Below, piece after piece: positions 19,958-29,605 of a DNA stretch of 64,000 nucleotides. A program made the position numbers and the translations under genes. The stretch covers positions 62,001 through 126,000 of the forward strand of contig NZ_JNWQ01000004.1 of assembly GCF_000716875.1 (NCBI RefSeq), given 5' to 3'. The notes under the pieces are model-generated. The model was given only the letters and a program-made list of their open reading frames with translations, was not told the DNA's origin and searched no databases. Every line of letters starts with the position of its first letter. The stretch's first letter is position 1. Source of the stretch: Streptomyces novaecaesareae (GTDB lineage Bacteria; Actinomycetota; Actinomycetes; Streptomycetales; Streptomycetaceae).

Positions 19958-19987
19958 CAGGCCCTCACCCGGGAGGGTGAGGGCCTG
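19958..19987. terminator. Bidirectional terminator, 13-bp perfect stem
   Basis: CAGGCCCTCACCC (19958-19970) and GGGTGAGGGCCTG (19975-19987) enclose a GGGA tetraloop. It separates the hydrolase operon from the convergent filP. Confidence 0.85.
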
Positions 19988-20046
19988 CGGTACGGCGGTG
20001 CCGAGGGGTCACTGCGCACGAGACAGGGGCACGTGCGGCAGCGGCG

Positions 20047-20976
20047 TCAGCGCGACTGCTGGGCGGGCACGCCCATGGTGTCGTCGTTCGGCAGCGAGGC
20101 GGCGGCCACGGCCGCACCGGTCAGCGTCGCCAGCATCTCGCGGACGTTGGTCAGCTGGGCGTTGATGCTGTCGCGGCGGTTGGTGAGCGCCGCCAGCTCG
20201 CGCTCGGATTCGCTGCGGATGCGGTCCGCCTTGGCGTTGGCGTCCGCCACGATGTCCTCGGACTGGCGCTGGGCCGTCTCGACGGTCTGGCGGGCGCGGC
20301 GCTCCGCGTCGGTGCGCAGCTTCTCGGCCTCCAGACGCAGCTGCTCGGCCCGGTGCTCGATCTCGGCCAGGCGCTTCTCGGCCTTGGCCTGACGGGCGGC
20401 CAGGTCGCGCTCGGACTGCTCGCGGCGCTTGGCCAGGTTGGTCTCGAACTCCAGGGCGGCCTGGGCGGCCTTGGTGCGGGTCTCCTCGAAGAGGGCGTCC
20501 GCCTCCTCGCGCTTGTTCTGGGCGTCCTTGTTGGCCTCGGCACGCAGCTGGGCGGCGTCGCTCTTGGCCTTGTCGACGATCCGCAGACCCTCGTCCTCCG
20601 CCTTGGCCTTGCGGTCCTTGGCGTAGTTCTCGGCCTCGGTGCGCACCTGCTGGGCGGCGGCCTCGGCGAGCTCGCGGTGCTGCTCGGCGGCGCGGTGCGC
20701 CTCGTCGCGCAGGTCCTTGGCCTCCTCCTCGGCGAGTCGCAGGATCTTCTCGACCCGGGCACCGAGACCGGCGTACGAGGGCTCCTGCTCGACCACGGCC
20801 GCCTGGGCGGTCTGGGTCTCCAGGTGGAGCTCCTCGATGCGCTTCTCCAGCGCGCTGATCCGGGTCAGGGCACTGTCACGGTCGGCCACCAGCTTGGTGA
20901 TCCGCTCGTCGACCTGGGCACGCTCGTACCCACGGCGCACCAGGTCGAAGCCGTGAGGGGAGTGACTGTCGCTCAT
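20047..20976 (-). CDS. filP: FilP, filament-forming coiled-coil cytoskeletal protein
   Basis: FilP builds intermediate-filament-like networks behind the hyphal tip and interacts with DivIVA and Scy. The 309-residue protein matches the known length (about 310). The N-terminus HGFDLVRRGYERAQVDERI resembles the DivIVA-type membrane/polar domain. Residues of about 30-290 are almost uninterrupted coiled coil rich in Ala, Glu, Arg and Lys. A short tail ends DDTMGVPAQQSR. It lies next to scy, the characteristic filP-scy arrangement of streptomycetes. Confidence 0.93.
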   Translation of the reverse strand: MSDSHSPHGFDLVRRGYERAQVDERITKLVADRDSALTRISALEKRIEELHLETQTAQAAVVEQEPSYAGLGARVEKILRLAEEEAKDLRDEAHRAAEQHRELAEAAAQQVRTEAENYAKDRKAKAEDEGLRIVDKAKSDAAQLRAEANKDAQNKREEADALFEETRTKAAQAALEFETNLAKRREQSERDLAARQAKAEKRLAEIEHRAEQLRLEAEKLRTDAERRARQTVETAQRQSEDIVADANAKADRIRSESERELAALTNRRDSINAQLTNVREMLATLTGAAVAAASLPNDDTMGVPAQQSR

Positions 20977-21083
20977 GGGGTTCTGGGCTTCCTGTCGTCA
21001 AACCGCTGAGGTGGTTGAGGGAATCCTGACACGGTACCGGAGTGTCGACGGCGAAATGCCGTTGTCTCGCGGACAATGTCCGC

Positions 21084-24000
21084 TCAATCGGGTGGTGAGC
21101 TCTTGGAGCGATTGCCACCCGATCGGGGGGAGCCAACTCCGGCACCGGCCTTGGCACCCCCGTCCTTCTTGTTACTGCTTCCCCCGTTGACCTGGGCGAC
21201 CGGTGACGGCGCCTCGAAGGCCTCCAGCGCGGACAGGACGTCCTGGACCCTGGAAATCTCGGTGTTGATGTCCTTGCGGCGGCGCACCAGCTCGTCCAGC
21301 TCGCGCCGGCCCTCGTCGGTGACCCGCTTCGCCTCCGCCTTCGCCTCGGCGAGCAGCCGCTCCGCCTCCGCCTTCGCCAGCTCGACCTGCTCGTCCGCGG
21401 ACCGGTCCGCGTCCCGCAGCCGCTTCTCCGCCTCGGCGGACGCCTTGTCCAGCCGCTCCTCCGCCTCGGCCTCGGACGACTGCAGCTTCGCCTCGGCCTT
21501 CTCGATGAGCGACTCGGCGCGGTCGGTCGAGGTGGCGAGCTTGGTCTCCGCCTCCTTCAGCAGGCCCTCCGCCTTGCGGACGGCCGAGAGACGGACCTTG
21601 CTGGCCTCCGCGGAGGCCTCCGAGGTGAGCTCGCTCGCGCGGTCCTCGGCGGCGGCGACCAGGGCGGCGGCACGGTCCTCGGCCTCGGCGACGGTGGCCA
21701 CCGCCTGCTCCTCGGCCTCGGTCAGCTGCTCCTGCGCGGCCGTCACCAGCGCGTCCACCCGCTCGCCGGCCGACTTCATGGCCGCCGCGTTCTCCTTGCG
21801 GGCCCGCTCGTGCAGCGCCTCCACCTCGGCGTCGGTGCGCTCGCGCAGCTCCTCGGCGCGCTCGCGGATCGCGGTGGCGTCCCGGCGGGCCTCGGCGAGC
21901 AGCGTGTCGGCGTCGGAACGGCCCTTCTCGACCTCGGCCTGACCGGCCGCCTCGCCGGCGGCGACCAGCCGGTCGGCCTCCTTGCGGGCGGCGGCGACCA
22001 TCGCGTCGGCCTGCTCCTCGGCGGCGGCGGTGGTGGCCAGCGCGGTGGTCTGGGCGTCCTCGCCGAGCGCCTCGGCGTCCGCGAAGGCCTTCTCCAGAAC
22101 GGAGTTGGCCTGGTCTCGGGTCGCCTTGTCGAACTGCTCGGCGGCCTCCCGGGTCTCCGCGTCGAAGGCGTTCGCGCGGGCGTGGGTGGCGCTGTCGTAC
22201 TCGTCGGCCAGGGTGCGGGTGGCGAGGGCGTACTCCTCGGCCTCGGCGCGCAGCCCGGCGGCCAGCTCCTCGGCGTCGGCGACCGTACGGGCGCCCTGGG
22301 CCTCGGCGTCCGCCACGGTACGGGCGGCCTGCGCCTGCGCCTCGGCGCGCAGCTGCTCGGCGGCCTCCTGGGCGGCGCGCAGCTCGGCCTCGGCGTCCGC
22401 GCGCAGCTGCTCGTCGTAGGCCAGGGCCTCGGCGCGGCGGCGGTCGAGCTCGGCTTCGGCGGCCTCGCGGTCTGCGGCCAGCTCCAGCTCGGTCTGCTCG
22501 CGCAGGGCGGTGGTCTCGGCCTCGGTGCGGGCGCGCAGGTCGGCGCTGTAGGCGTCGGCGGCGGTGCGCTGCTCGGTGGTCTCGCGGTCGGCGAGCTCGC
22601 GCTGTTCGGCGGTCTCGCGGTCGGCGAGGTCGCGCACCTCGGCGGCGTAGGCCTCGGCGGCGGCCCGCTGTTCGGCGGTCTCGCGGTCGGCCAGTTCGCG
22701 CTGCTCGGCGGTCTCGCGGTCGGCGAGCTCGCGCACCTCGGCGGCGGCCTGCTCGGCGGCCGCGCGGACCTCGTCGGCCTCCTGCTCGGCGGCGGCCTTG
22801 AGCCCGGCGATCTGCTCGGCGGCGGCCTCGTGCATGCCGGCCACCGACTGGCGGACCTCGGCGGCCTCCTCCTCGGCGACGGCGATCAGCTCGGCGCCCT
22901 CGGCCTTGGCGGCGGCGATCAGCTCGGCGCGGTCGGCCTTGGCCTGCTCCAGCTCGGCGCCGGCCTCGGCACGGATGTCGTCGGCGGTGGCGCGGGCCTC
23001 GGACAGCTCGCGGCCGGCCTCGGCCCGGACGGTCTCGGCCTGCTCGTTGGCCAGCGCCAGCTCGGCGGCGGCCTTCTCGCGGACGGCCTTGGCGTCCTTG
23101 GCGGCCTCCGCCCGGCGCTGCTCGGCGCCGGCCTCGGCGCGCTCCAGCAGCTCGTCGGCGGCCTGGTGCTGCTCGGTGGCGTACGCGTCGGCGGCCTGGC
23201 GGACCTCGGCGGCGTGCCGCTCGGCGGTTTCGCGCTGTTCGGTGGTCTCGGCGGTGGTGCGCTCGGTCAGCTCGGTGGCGTGCTGCTCGGCCTCGGTGCG
23301 GACGCGGTCCGCGTAGGCCTCGGCCGCCTCGCGTTGCTGCGCGGTCTCGCGCCGGGCCAGGGCCCGCTGCTCGGCGGTCTCGGCGGCGGTGCGCTCGGTC
23401 AGCTCGGCGGCGGCCTGCTCGGCCTCGGCCCGCAGCTCGGTGGCGTACGCGTCGGCGGCCTGGCGGACCTCGGTGGCGTGCCGGTCGGCGGTTTCGCGCT
23501 GTTCGGTGGTGTCGGCGGTGGTGCGTTCGGTGAGGTCGGCGGCGTGCTGCTCGGCTTCGGTGCGGACGCGGTCGGCGTAGGCCTCGGCCGCTTCGCGCTG
23601 CTGGGCGGTCTCGGCGGCGGTGTGCTCGGTCAGCTCGGCGGCGGCCTGCTCGGCCTGCTCGCGGGCGGCCTGGGCGGCGGCCAGCTGCTCGGCGGTCTCG
23701 GCGCGTTCCCGGTTCAGCCCGGTGGCGGCGTCCTCGCGCTCGCGGCGGCTCTCCTCGCGCAGCGCGTCCGCGACCGCCTCGGCCTCGGCCCGGGTACGGG
23801 CGGCCTCGGTGTCGGCCTCGGCGCGCACCCGGTCGGCGTCCGCCACCGCGGCGTCCCGGACGGCGTTCGCCCCGGCCTGCGCGTCGGCGGTCACGGCCTC
23901 CGCCGCGGCGTTCGCCTCGGCGCGTACCCGCTGGTCGAACTCCGTTGCCTCGCGCCGCAGTTCGGCGGTCTCGCGCTCGGCGGCGGTGCGGTTCTCGGCG

Positions 24001-25943
24001 GCCGCGGCCTTGGCGGCGGACAGTGCGTCCTGGCCCTGCTGCTCGGCGGCGGCGGTGATCTTCTCGGCCTCGGTACGGGCCCGGGCCAGGGTCTGCTCGG
24101 CCCGGCCCTGGGTCTCGGCGGCCTGCTCCTGGGCCTGCTCGCGCAGCCGCTCGACCTCGCCGGCCGCGCCCGCGCGCAGCTCGTCCGCGTCGGCCTTGGC
24201 CTTGGTGAGCAGCTCCTCGGCGTTCTTCGCCGACTCCTCGATCTGCAGCACGGCCTGGCGGCGGGCCTCGCCGCGGACGCGCTCGGCCTCGGCGGCGGAC
24301 TGGGCGCGCAGCTCCTCGGCCTCGGCACGCAGCCGGGCCGCCTCGTCCTGCATCTGCTCGATCCGCTCGCGGATCGCGGCGGCGTCGTCCAGGGCGGCGT
24401 TCTGGGCCTGCTCGACCGCGGCCTGGGCCTGCTCGCGCAGCCGCTGCGCCTCGGCGGCGGCCTCGGCGCGGATGCGCTCGGCCTCGGCGGCGGCCTCGCT
24501 CCGGGCGGTCTCGGCGTCCTGGTTGGCCCGGCCGAGCACCTCCTCGGCGGTCTTGGCGGCCTTGGCGAGGTGGACGGTCGCGTCCTTGGCGCCGGCCGCC
24601 CGGCCCTCCTCCTCGGCCTGGCCGCGCAGCCGCTGCGCCTCCGCCTCGGCCTGCGCCCGCAGCCCGGCCACGTCCCGCTCGGCCTGGGCGCGCAGCTCGG
24701 CGATCGCGGCCTCGGCCTCGGCGCGCAGCTCGGCGGCGACCGACTCGGCGGTGGCCCGCAGCCGCTCGCTCTCCTCGGCGGCGGCGGCCTTGGCGGCGTC
24801 CGCCTCGGCCTGCTTGGTGGCGGCCTCGGTGCGTACGGCCCGGGCCTCGGCGCGGATCGCCTCGGCCTCCTTGGTGGCCTGGGCCACCATCCGGGCCACC
24901 TCGGCCCGGGCGGTCTGCGAGCGCTGCTCGTTGGCGGCCTCGCCGTCGGCGACCTTGCGCTCGGCGGCGGCCTCGGCGTCGGCCTGGAGCTGCTCGGCGG
25001 CCTGCTCGGCCTGCGCGCGCAGGGCGGCGGCCTCGTGGCGGGTGCGCTCGGCCTCGGCGATCGCCTCGGCGCGCAGCCGCTCTATCTCGGCCTTGGCGGC
25101 GGCGAGCTGCTGCTCGGCCCTGGCCTGTTCGACGGCGGCCTGCTCCTTGAGCCGGCCGATCTCGGCGTGCGCGACGGTCAGCTGCTGTTCGGCGGCGACA
25201 TGCGCGGCGGCCAGCTCCTGCTGGGCCTGGCCGCGGGCGGCGTCCACGTCCGCGGCGGCCTGGGCGCCGGCCTGCTGGGCCTGCTCGGAGGCGGCGCGCA
25301 GCAGGCGCTCGGCGTCGCTCTGGGCGCGCTGGAGCGCAGCCTCGGCGGCGGCGTGGGCCTCGCCGCGGGCGGCGTCCACGTCGGCGGCGGTCTGGGCGCG
25401 GGCCTGGTCGGCGAGGGCGACGGCCTCCGCGCGGGCGGCGGCGACCATCCGCTCGGCCTCGACGCGGGCTTCCTGCAGCAGGCGCTGGGCCTCCTGCTCG
25501 GAGCCGGCCCGGGTCTGCTCCGCCCAGCCGTTGACGTGCTGCTCGGCGTTGCGGCGCAGCTCGGTGAGCTCGTCCTCCAGCTGGCGGCGGCGGGCGGTGA
25601 GCTCGGCCTCCAGCCGGGCGGTGCGCTCGGCGGCCTCGGCCATGATCCGCTGGGTGGCGGCCTGGGAGTCGCGCAGCTGGCGCTCGGCGTCGGCGCGCAG
25701 CTGCTGGGCCTGCATCTCGGCGGTGCGGAGCATCTGCTCGGCCTGGCCGGAGACGGCGTCGAAGGCGCGCGGCTGAGCGAGCATGCGACGGGACTCGTGC
25801 AGCTTCGCCCGCAGCACCTCCACCTGGTAGGCGAGGTCCTCGGCATGCTCGACTGCCTTGTCCCGCTCCTTCCGAGTCCGACCCATCTCGGCCTCGAACT
25901 GGGAGAGGTGATCGTCAGCCTCGTAGCGGTCGTTGCCCCGCAC
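21084..25943 (-). CDS. scy: Scy, giant coiled-coil polarity scaffold
   Basis: Scy organises the tip-organising centre with DivIVA and FilP and sets the number and position of growing tips. This copy has 1619 residues, longer than the roughly 1,330 I recall for S. coelicolor. After a short head (MRGNDRYEADDHLSQFEAEMG) the whole chain is coiled coil with hendecad and heptad phasing. Residues of about 750-930 contain a near-duplicate block of about 88 residues, and about 1065-1125 repeat an 11-residue LADRETAEQRE unit. The C-terminus ends in a Gly/Ser/Lys-rich tail. The start is GTG at 25943; the ribosome site is weak. The opposite strand is also open over nearly the full length, but this is a codon-bias artefact. 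Confidence 0.93.
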   Translation of the reverse strand: MRGNDRYEADDHLSQFEAEMGRTRKERDKAVEHAEDLAYQVEVLRAKLHESRRMLAQPRAFDAVSGQAEQMLRTAEMQAQQLRADAERQLRDSQAATQRIMAEAAERTARLEAELTARRRQLEDELTELRRNAEQHVNGWAEQTRAGSEQEAQRLLQEARVEAERMVAAARAEAVALADQARAQTAADVDAARGEAHAAAEAALQRAQSDAERLLRAASEQAQQAGAQAAADVDAARGQAQQELAAAHVAAEQQLTVAHAEIGRLKEQAAVEQARAEQQLAAAKAEIERLRAEAIAEAERTRHEAAALRAQAEQAAEQLQADAEAAAERKVADGEAANEQRSQTARAEVARMVAQATKEAEAIRAEARAVRTEAATKQAEADAAKAAAAEESERLRATAESVAAELRAEAEAAIAELRAQAERDVAGLRAQAEAEAQRLRGQAEEEGRAAGAKDATVHLAKAAKTAEEVLGRANQDAETARSEAAAEAERIRAEAAAEAQRLREQAQAAVEQAQNAALDDAAAIRERIEQMQDEAARLRAEAEELRAQSAAEAERVRGEARRQAVLQIEESAKNAEELLTKAKADADELRAGAAGEVERLREQAQEQAAETQGRAEQTLARARTEAEKITAAAEQQGQDALSAAKAAAAENRTAAERETAELRREATEFDQRVRAEANAAAEAVTADAQAGANAVRDAAVADADRVRAEADTEAARTRAEAEAVADALREESRREREDAATGLNRERAETAEQLAAAQAAREQAEQAAAELTEHTAAETAQQREAAEAYADRVRTEAEQHAADLTERTTADTTEQRETADRHATEVRQAADAYATELRAEAEQAAAELTERTAAETAEQRALARRETAQQREAAEAYADRVRTEAEQHATELTERTTAETTEQRETAERHAAEVRQAADAYATEQHQAADELLERAEAGAEQRRAEAAKDAKAVREKAAAELALANEQAETVRAEAGRELSEARATADDIRAEAGAELEQAKADRAELIAAAKAEGAELIAVAEEEAAEVRQSVAGMHEAAAEQIAGLKAAAEQEADEVRAAAEQAAAEVRELADRETAEQRELADRETAEQRAAAEAYAAEVRDLADRETAEQRELADRETTEQRTAADAYSADLRARTEAETTALREQTELELAADREAAEAELDRRRAEALAYDEQLRADAEAELRAAQEAAEQLRAEAQAQAARTVADAEAQGARTVADAEELAAGLRAEAEEYALATRTLADEYDSATHARANAFDAETREAAEQFDKATRDQANSVLEKAFADAEALGEDAQTTALATTAAAEEQADAMVAAARKEADRLVAAGEAAGQAEVEKGRSDADTLLAEARRDATAIRERAEELRERTDAEVEALHERARKENAAAMKSAGERVDALVTAAQEQLTEAEEQAVATVAEAEDRAAALVAAAEDRASELTSEASAEASKVRLSAVRKAEGLLKEAETKLATSTDRAESLIEKAEAKLQSSEAEAEERLDKASAEAEKRLRDADRSADEQVELAKAEAERLLAEAKAEAKRVTDEGRRELDELVRRRKDINTEISRVQDVLSALEAFEAPSPVAQVNGGSSNKKDGGAKAGAGVGSPRSGGNRSKSSPPD

Positions 25944-26453
25944 TCCGCGGTCCCATCCATCTCCTGGTCGCGTCCTCGACCCGGCCGGTCCAGGGCTCCC
26001 GTTTCCCGGGGGCCGGTCCGACTGGTCCTTGCATCCACGGCTCCCGGACGCCCCCTGCCAAGCCGGGGCCGCCCGCCGCGGTCGTCGGAATCCGGGGCGT
26101 AGGAGCGCGGGGGTACCGCGTTCCCCCGTCCGAGTGGACTCCTGGGCGAACTCTTGCCTTGTGGAGAATGGTGACAGATCCGTCTAGCGACTGTTCAGCC
26201 GTGCCCGCGTAATGGACTCCCCTTGCGACGGGCCGACCGCCGGAGGGCGGGCAGGCCTGTCTTCGGCCGTGCCCGTCGCCTCCGTCCCCCGGAGTCTTCG
26301 CGCACTTGGGCATTGTAGTGGGAGCGCACTGTGGGGGAATGGCCGCAGGGGGGTTTTCCGGCTGTCCCGGCCAGGTTACTGACGGGTCATGACCGACGGG
26401 CCGTCGGGCGCCGCCGGGGCGGGCGGCACCCTGGGGCCGGTCCTGGGGGCGAT
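25944..26453. other. 510-base region upstream of scy
   Basis: It separates the epimerase stop from the scy start, both on the minus strand, so it should hold the scy promoter and leader. A 9-bp inverted repeat GCGACGGGC/GCCCGTCGC is at 26225-26233 and 26271-26279. No gene is supported. Confidence 0.5.
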
Positions 26454-26936
26454 TCAGTGCTCCTCGTCGGCGCTCTGCGCGGCCTCGTGGGCGTCGTGCT
26501 CGGCGTCGTGGGCGCCCTGCGCGGAGGTGACCAGCTCGGTCAGCACGCCGCCGCAGTCCTTCGGGTGCAGGAACGTGATCCGCGAACCCATCGAGCCGAT
26601 CCGCGGCTCGTCGTACAGGACCCGGATGCCCTTGGCGCGGATGGCCTCGGCGTCGCCGTCCACGTCCGCGGTGCCGAAGGCGATGTGGTGCACGCCCTCG
26701 CCGTTCTTCGCCAGCCACTTGGCGACGGTGGAGTCCGGCCGGGTCGGCTCCAGCAGCTGGAGGTAGGAGGCGCCGCCGTCGTCCGTGCCGTTGATCCGGA
26801 GCATGGCCTCGCGGATGCCCTGCTCCTCGTTGACCTCGGAGTGGAAGACCTCGAAGCCGTAGGTGGCGCGGTAGAACTCGACCGTCTTGTCGAGGTCTCG
26901 GCAGGCGATGCCGATGTGGTCGATACGGGTCAGCAC
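26454..26936 (-). CDS. mce: Methylmalonyl-CoA epimerase
   Basis: It interconverts (2S)- and (2R)-methylmalonyl-CoA, linking propionyl-CoA carboxylation to B12-dependent mutase. The protein is 160 residues, a vicinal-oxygen-chelate fold. Metal ligands are placed as in the Propionibacterium enzyme: His7, Gln60, His84 and Glu134. The spacings of 53 and 50 residues are identical. GGAGG lies five bases before the GTG at 26936, which selects this start over longer frames. The last 20 residues are an acidic His/Ala/Glu tail. Divergent from the thiolase gene. Confidence 0.95.
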   Translation of the reverse strand: MLTRIDHIGIACRDLDKTVEFYRATYGFEVFHSEVNEEQGIREAMLRINGTDDGGASYLQLLEPTRPDSTVAKWLAKNGEGVHHIAFGTADVDGDAEAIRAKGIRVLYDEPRIGSMGSRITFLHPKDCGGVLTELVTSAQGAHDAEHDAHEAAQSADEEH

Positions 26937-27004
26937 GGCGACCTCCGGGAATCGGGATGAGGGTGGCACCAGTGCAGCGCATGGCCCGCGGCGGACGCCA
27001 GCTA

Positions 27005-27034
27005 CCGTACGTGCGAGCCTGCTCACACGTACGG
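27005..27034. promoter_or_regulatory. Inverted repeat in the mce-thiolase divergent region
   Basis: CCGTACGTG (27005-27013) and CACGTACGG (27026-27034) are perfect 9-bp arms with a 12-base spacer. The position between divergent start codons suits a shared regulator site. Confidence 0.5.
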
Positions 27035-27105
27035 GGTTCACCCGGACCGCGTCGGCGCGGTGTTGACTGGATGGTGCCAGTGCGCTCGATCACACCGTCG
27101 CTCCG

Positions 27106-27134
27106 GTGACGGGCGGGTAACAGGTCAGTACATT
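27106..27134 (+). promoter_or_regulatory. Candidate thiolase promoter
   Basis: GTGACG (27106-27111) and TACATT (27129-27134) are spaced by 17 bases. Transcription would begin near 27141, about 40 bases before the ATG. Confidence 0.4.
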
Positions 27135-27179
27135 GAGCGGCATCCTCACCTGGCCACGACGTGCGAAGGGGCTCGTCCC

Positions 27180-28373
27180 ATGACCAACACCACCTCTGTG
27201 ATCGTCGCCGGTGCGCGGACCCCGATGGGCCGCCTGCTCGGTTCCCTCAAGGGCTTCTCCGGCGCAGAGCTCGGCGGCGTCGCCATCAAGGCGGCCCTGG
27301 AGCGGGCCGGCATCACCGGGGACCAGGTCCAGTACGTGATCATGGGCCAGGTGCTGCAGGCCGGTGCCGGCCAGATCCCGGCCCGCCAGGCCGCCGTCAA
27401 GGCCGGCATCCCGATGAACGTCCCGGCGCTGACCGTCAACAAGGTCTGCCTCTCCGGCCTGGACGCCATCGCGCTGGCCGACCAGCTGATCCGCGCCGGC
27501 GAGTTCGACATCGTGGTGGCCGGCGGCCAGGAGTCGATGACCAACGCCCCGCACCTGCTGCCCAAGTCCCGCGAGGGCTTCAAGTACGGCGCGATCGGGA
27601 TGCTGGACGCCATGGCGTACGACGGCCTCACCGACGCCTACGAGAACATCCCGATGGGCGAGTCCACCGACAAGCACAACACCCGCCTGGGCATCCCGCG
27701 CGAGGCGCAGGACGAGATCGCCGCCGTCTCCCACCAGCGGGCCGCCAAGGCGCAGGCCGACGGCGTCTTCGAGGCCGAGATCGTCCCCGTCGCCATCCCG
27801 CAGCGCAAGGGCGAGCCCGTCCTGTTCAGCCAGGACGAGGGCATCCGCGCGGACACCACCGTCGAGGGCCTGGCCAAGCTGCGCCCGGCCTTCACCAAGG
27901 ACGGCACGATCACCGCCGGCACCTCCTCGCAGATCTCCGACGGCGCCGCCGCGGTGGTCGTGATGAGCAAGGCCAAGGCCGAGGAACTGGGCCTGACCTG
28001 GCTCGCCGAGATCGGCGCGCACGGCAACGTGGCCGGCCCGGACAACTCGCTGCAGTCGCAGCCGTCCAACGCGATCAAGCACGCGCTGGGCAAGGAGGGC
28101 CTGGAGGTCTCCGACCTCGACCTGATCGAGATCAACGAGGCGTTCGCCGCCGTCGCCTACCAGTCGATCAAGGACCTGGGCGTCTCCTCGGACATCGTCA
28201 ACGTCAACGGCGGCGCGATCGCGCTCGGCCACCCGATCGGCATGTCCGGCGCCCGCGTGGTGCTGAGCCTGGCGCTGGAGCTGCAGCGCCGCGGCGGCGG
28301 CGTCGGCGCGGCCGCGCTGTGCGGCGGCGGCGGCCAGGGCGACGCGCTCATCGTGCGCGTCCCGAAGGCCTGA
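27180..28373 (+). CDS. Acetyl-CoA C-acetyltransferase (thiolase)
   Basis: It condenses two acetyl-CoA to acetoacetyl-CoA, or the reverse. The 397-residue protein has the acyl-accepting Cys90 in [10 protein letters not shown], the NEAFAAVAY motif, catalytic His351 in [11 protein letters not shown] and Cys381 in [10 protein letters not shown]. The ATG at 27180 is preceded by AAGGGG nine bases upstream; the longer open frame lacks similarity. Together with 3-hydroxybutyryl-CoA dehydrogenase at 9.4 kb it can feed butyryl-CoA synthesis. It is followed by a 15-bp terminator before meaB. Confidence 0.95.
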   Translation: MTNTTSVIVAGARTPMGRLLGSLKGFSGAELGGVAIKAALERAGITGDQVQYVIMGQVLQAGAGQIPARQAAVKAGIPMNVPALTVNKVCLSGLDAIALADQLIRAGEFDIVVAGGQESMTNAPHLLPKSREGFKYGAIGMLDAMAYDGLTDAYENIPMGESTDKHNTRLGIPREAQDEIAAVSHQRAAKAQADGVFEAEIVPVAIPQRKGEPVLFSQDEGIRADTTVEGLAKLRPAFTKDGTITAGTSSQISDGAAAVVVMSKAKAEELGLTWLAEIGAHGNVAGPDNSLQSQPSNAIKHALGKEGLEVSDLDLIEINEAFAAVAYQSIKDLGVSSDIVNVNGGAIALGHPIGMSGARVVLSLALELQRRGGGVGAAALCGGGGQGDALIVRVPKA

Positions 28374-28390
28374 TCGCTGATCTGATCTTC

Positions 28391-28425
28391 GGGGCTGCGG
28401 ACCGCCACAAGCGGTCCGCAGCCCC
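28391..28425 (+). terminator. Terminator between thiolase and meaB
   Basis: GGGGCTGCGGACCGC and GCGGTCCGCAGCCCC form a 15-bp perfect stem with a CACAA loop. Confidence 0.8.
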
Positions 28426-28455
28426 TTCGGCGTACCCATACGCGAGGAGCTCCTG

Positions 28456-29412
28456 ATGATCGATGTCGCCACGCTGGTCGAGCAGGCCCGGGAGGGCCGG
28501 CCGCGGGCCGTCGCCCGGCTGATCACGCTGGTCGAGAACGCCGCCCCGCAGCTGCGGGAGGCGATGGCCGCGCTCGCGCCGTACACCGGTCAGGCCTACA
28601 CGGTGGGGCTGACCGGCTCGCCCGGGGTCGGCAAGTCCACCTCCACCTCGGCGCTGGTCTCCGCCTACCGGCGGCTCGGCAAGCGGGTCGGCGTCCTGGC
28701 CGTCGACCCGTCCTCGCCGTTCTCCGGCGGCGCGCTGCTGGGCGACCGGGTCCGGATGCAGGACCACGCCACCGACCCCGAGGTGTTCATCCGCTCGATG
28801 GCCACCCGGGGCCACCTCGGCGGGCTCTCCTGGGCGGCGCCGCAGGCACTGCGGGTGCTGGACGCGGCCGGCTGCGAGGTGATCCTGGTCGAGACCGTCG
28901 GCGTCGGGCAGTCCGAGGTCGAGGTCGCCGCCCAGGCCGACACCACCGTGGTGCTGCTGGCCCCCGGGATGGGCGACGGCATCCAGGCCGCCAAGGCCGG
29001 GATCCTGGAGATCGGCGACGTCTTCGTGGTCAACAAGGCGGACCGGGACGGCGCCGACGCCACCGCGCGGGAACTCAACCACATGCTGGGCCTCGGCGAG
29101 GCCCGCGAGGCGGGGGACTGGCGCCCGCCGATCGTGAAGACCGTCGCGGCCCGCGGCGAGGGCGTGGACGAGGTGGTCGAGGCGCTGGAGAAGCACCGCG
29201 CCTGGCTGGAGGAGCACGGCGAGCTCGCGGTGCGCCGCCGCCGCCGGGCCGCCGAGGAGATCGAGGCGATCGCACTGGCCGAGCTGCGCGCCCGGATCGG
29301 CGACCTGCGCGGGGACCGGCACCTGGCCGCCCTGGCCGAGCGGGTGGCCGGCGGCGAGCTGGACCCGTACGGCGCGGCCGACGAACTGGTCGCGGGCCTC
29401 ACCCGGGGCTGA
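28456..29412 (+). CDS. meaB: MeaB, GTPase chaperone of B12-dependent acyl-CoA mutase
   Basis: MeaB is a G3E GTPase that loads and protects coenzyme B12 in methylmalonyl-CoA-type mutases. The 318-residue protein has P-loop GSPGVGKS at residues 54-61, a switch/base region [10 protein letters not shown] near 145-154 and NKAD at 193-196. The C-terminal helices form the dimerisation arm. GAGGAGCTCCTG precedes the ATG at 28456. A strong terminator separates it from thiolase, so it may have its own weak promoter or depend on read-through. Its client here may be IcmA (40.1 kb) or a methylmalonyl-CoA mutase outside the window. Confidence 0.95.
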   Translation: MIDVATLVEQAREGRPRAVARLITLVENAAPQLREAMAALAPYTGQAYTVGLTGSPGVGKSTSTSALVSAYRRLGKRVGVLAVDPSSPFSGGALLGDRVRMQDHATDPEVFIRSMATRGHLGGLSWAAPQALRVLDAAGCEVILVETVGVGQSEVEVAAQADTTVVLLAPGMGDGIQAAKAGILEIGDVFVVNKADRDGADATARELNHMLGLGEAREAGDWRPPIVKTVAARGEGVDEVVEALEKHRAWLEEHGELAVRRRRRAAEEIEAIALAELRARIGDLRGDRHLAALAERVAGGELDPYGAADELVAGLTRG

Positions 29413-29432
29413 GCGGCCGGCAGTGCCCAGCG

Positions 29433-29469
29433 TTGCGCAGGAAGTCGGCCGGACCGACTTCCTGCGCAA
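29433..29469 (+). terminator. Terminator after meaB, 16-bp perfect stem
   Basis: TTGCGCAGGAAGTCGG (29433-29448) pairs with CCGACTTCCTGCGCAA (29454-29469) across a 5-base loop. Confidence 0.85.
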
Positions 29470-29487
29470 GCGCCTCCCGTCCAAGTT

Positions 29488-29505
29488 GGTCCGACTGGTC
29501 GGACC
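29488..29505. promoter_or_regulatory. 18-bp palindrome upstream of the secreted-protein gene
   Basis: GGTCCGACTGGTCGGACC has perfect 8-bp arms with a TG centre. It lies 101 bases before the start of the secreted protein and beyond the meaB terminator, so it is probably a regulator site. Confidence 0.5.
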
Positions 29506-29605
29506 TTCCGGTGGGTCGTGCCGGGACGACCCCCGGCGGCGGCAGGACCGAGGTTATGAATGCGTCACCTGACCATCCGTGAGCATCAACCTCAGGAGCC
29601 ACCCG

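Noticed and set aside
21084..25943. Regular short repeats that could suggest a CRISPR array
   Set aside because: The repeats are in frame, have no unique spacers of fixed length and encode coiled-coil units.
21810..26102. Very long open frame on the plus strand opposite scy (over 1,400 codons)
   Set aside because: The translation is Leu/Gly-rich low complexity with no domain. It arises because scy is built of Ala, Glu and Arg codons with G/C in the third position.
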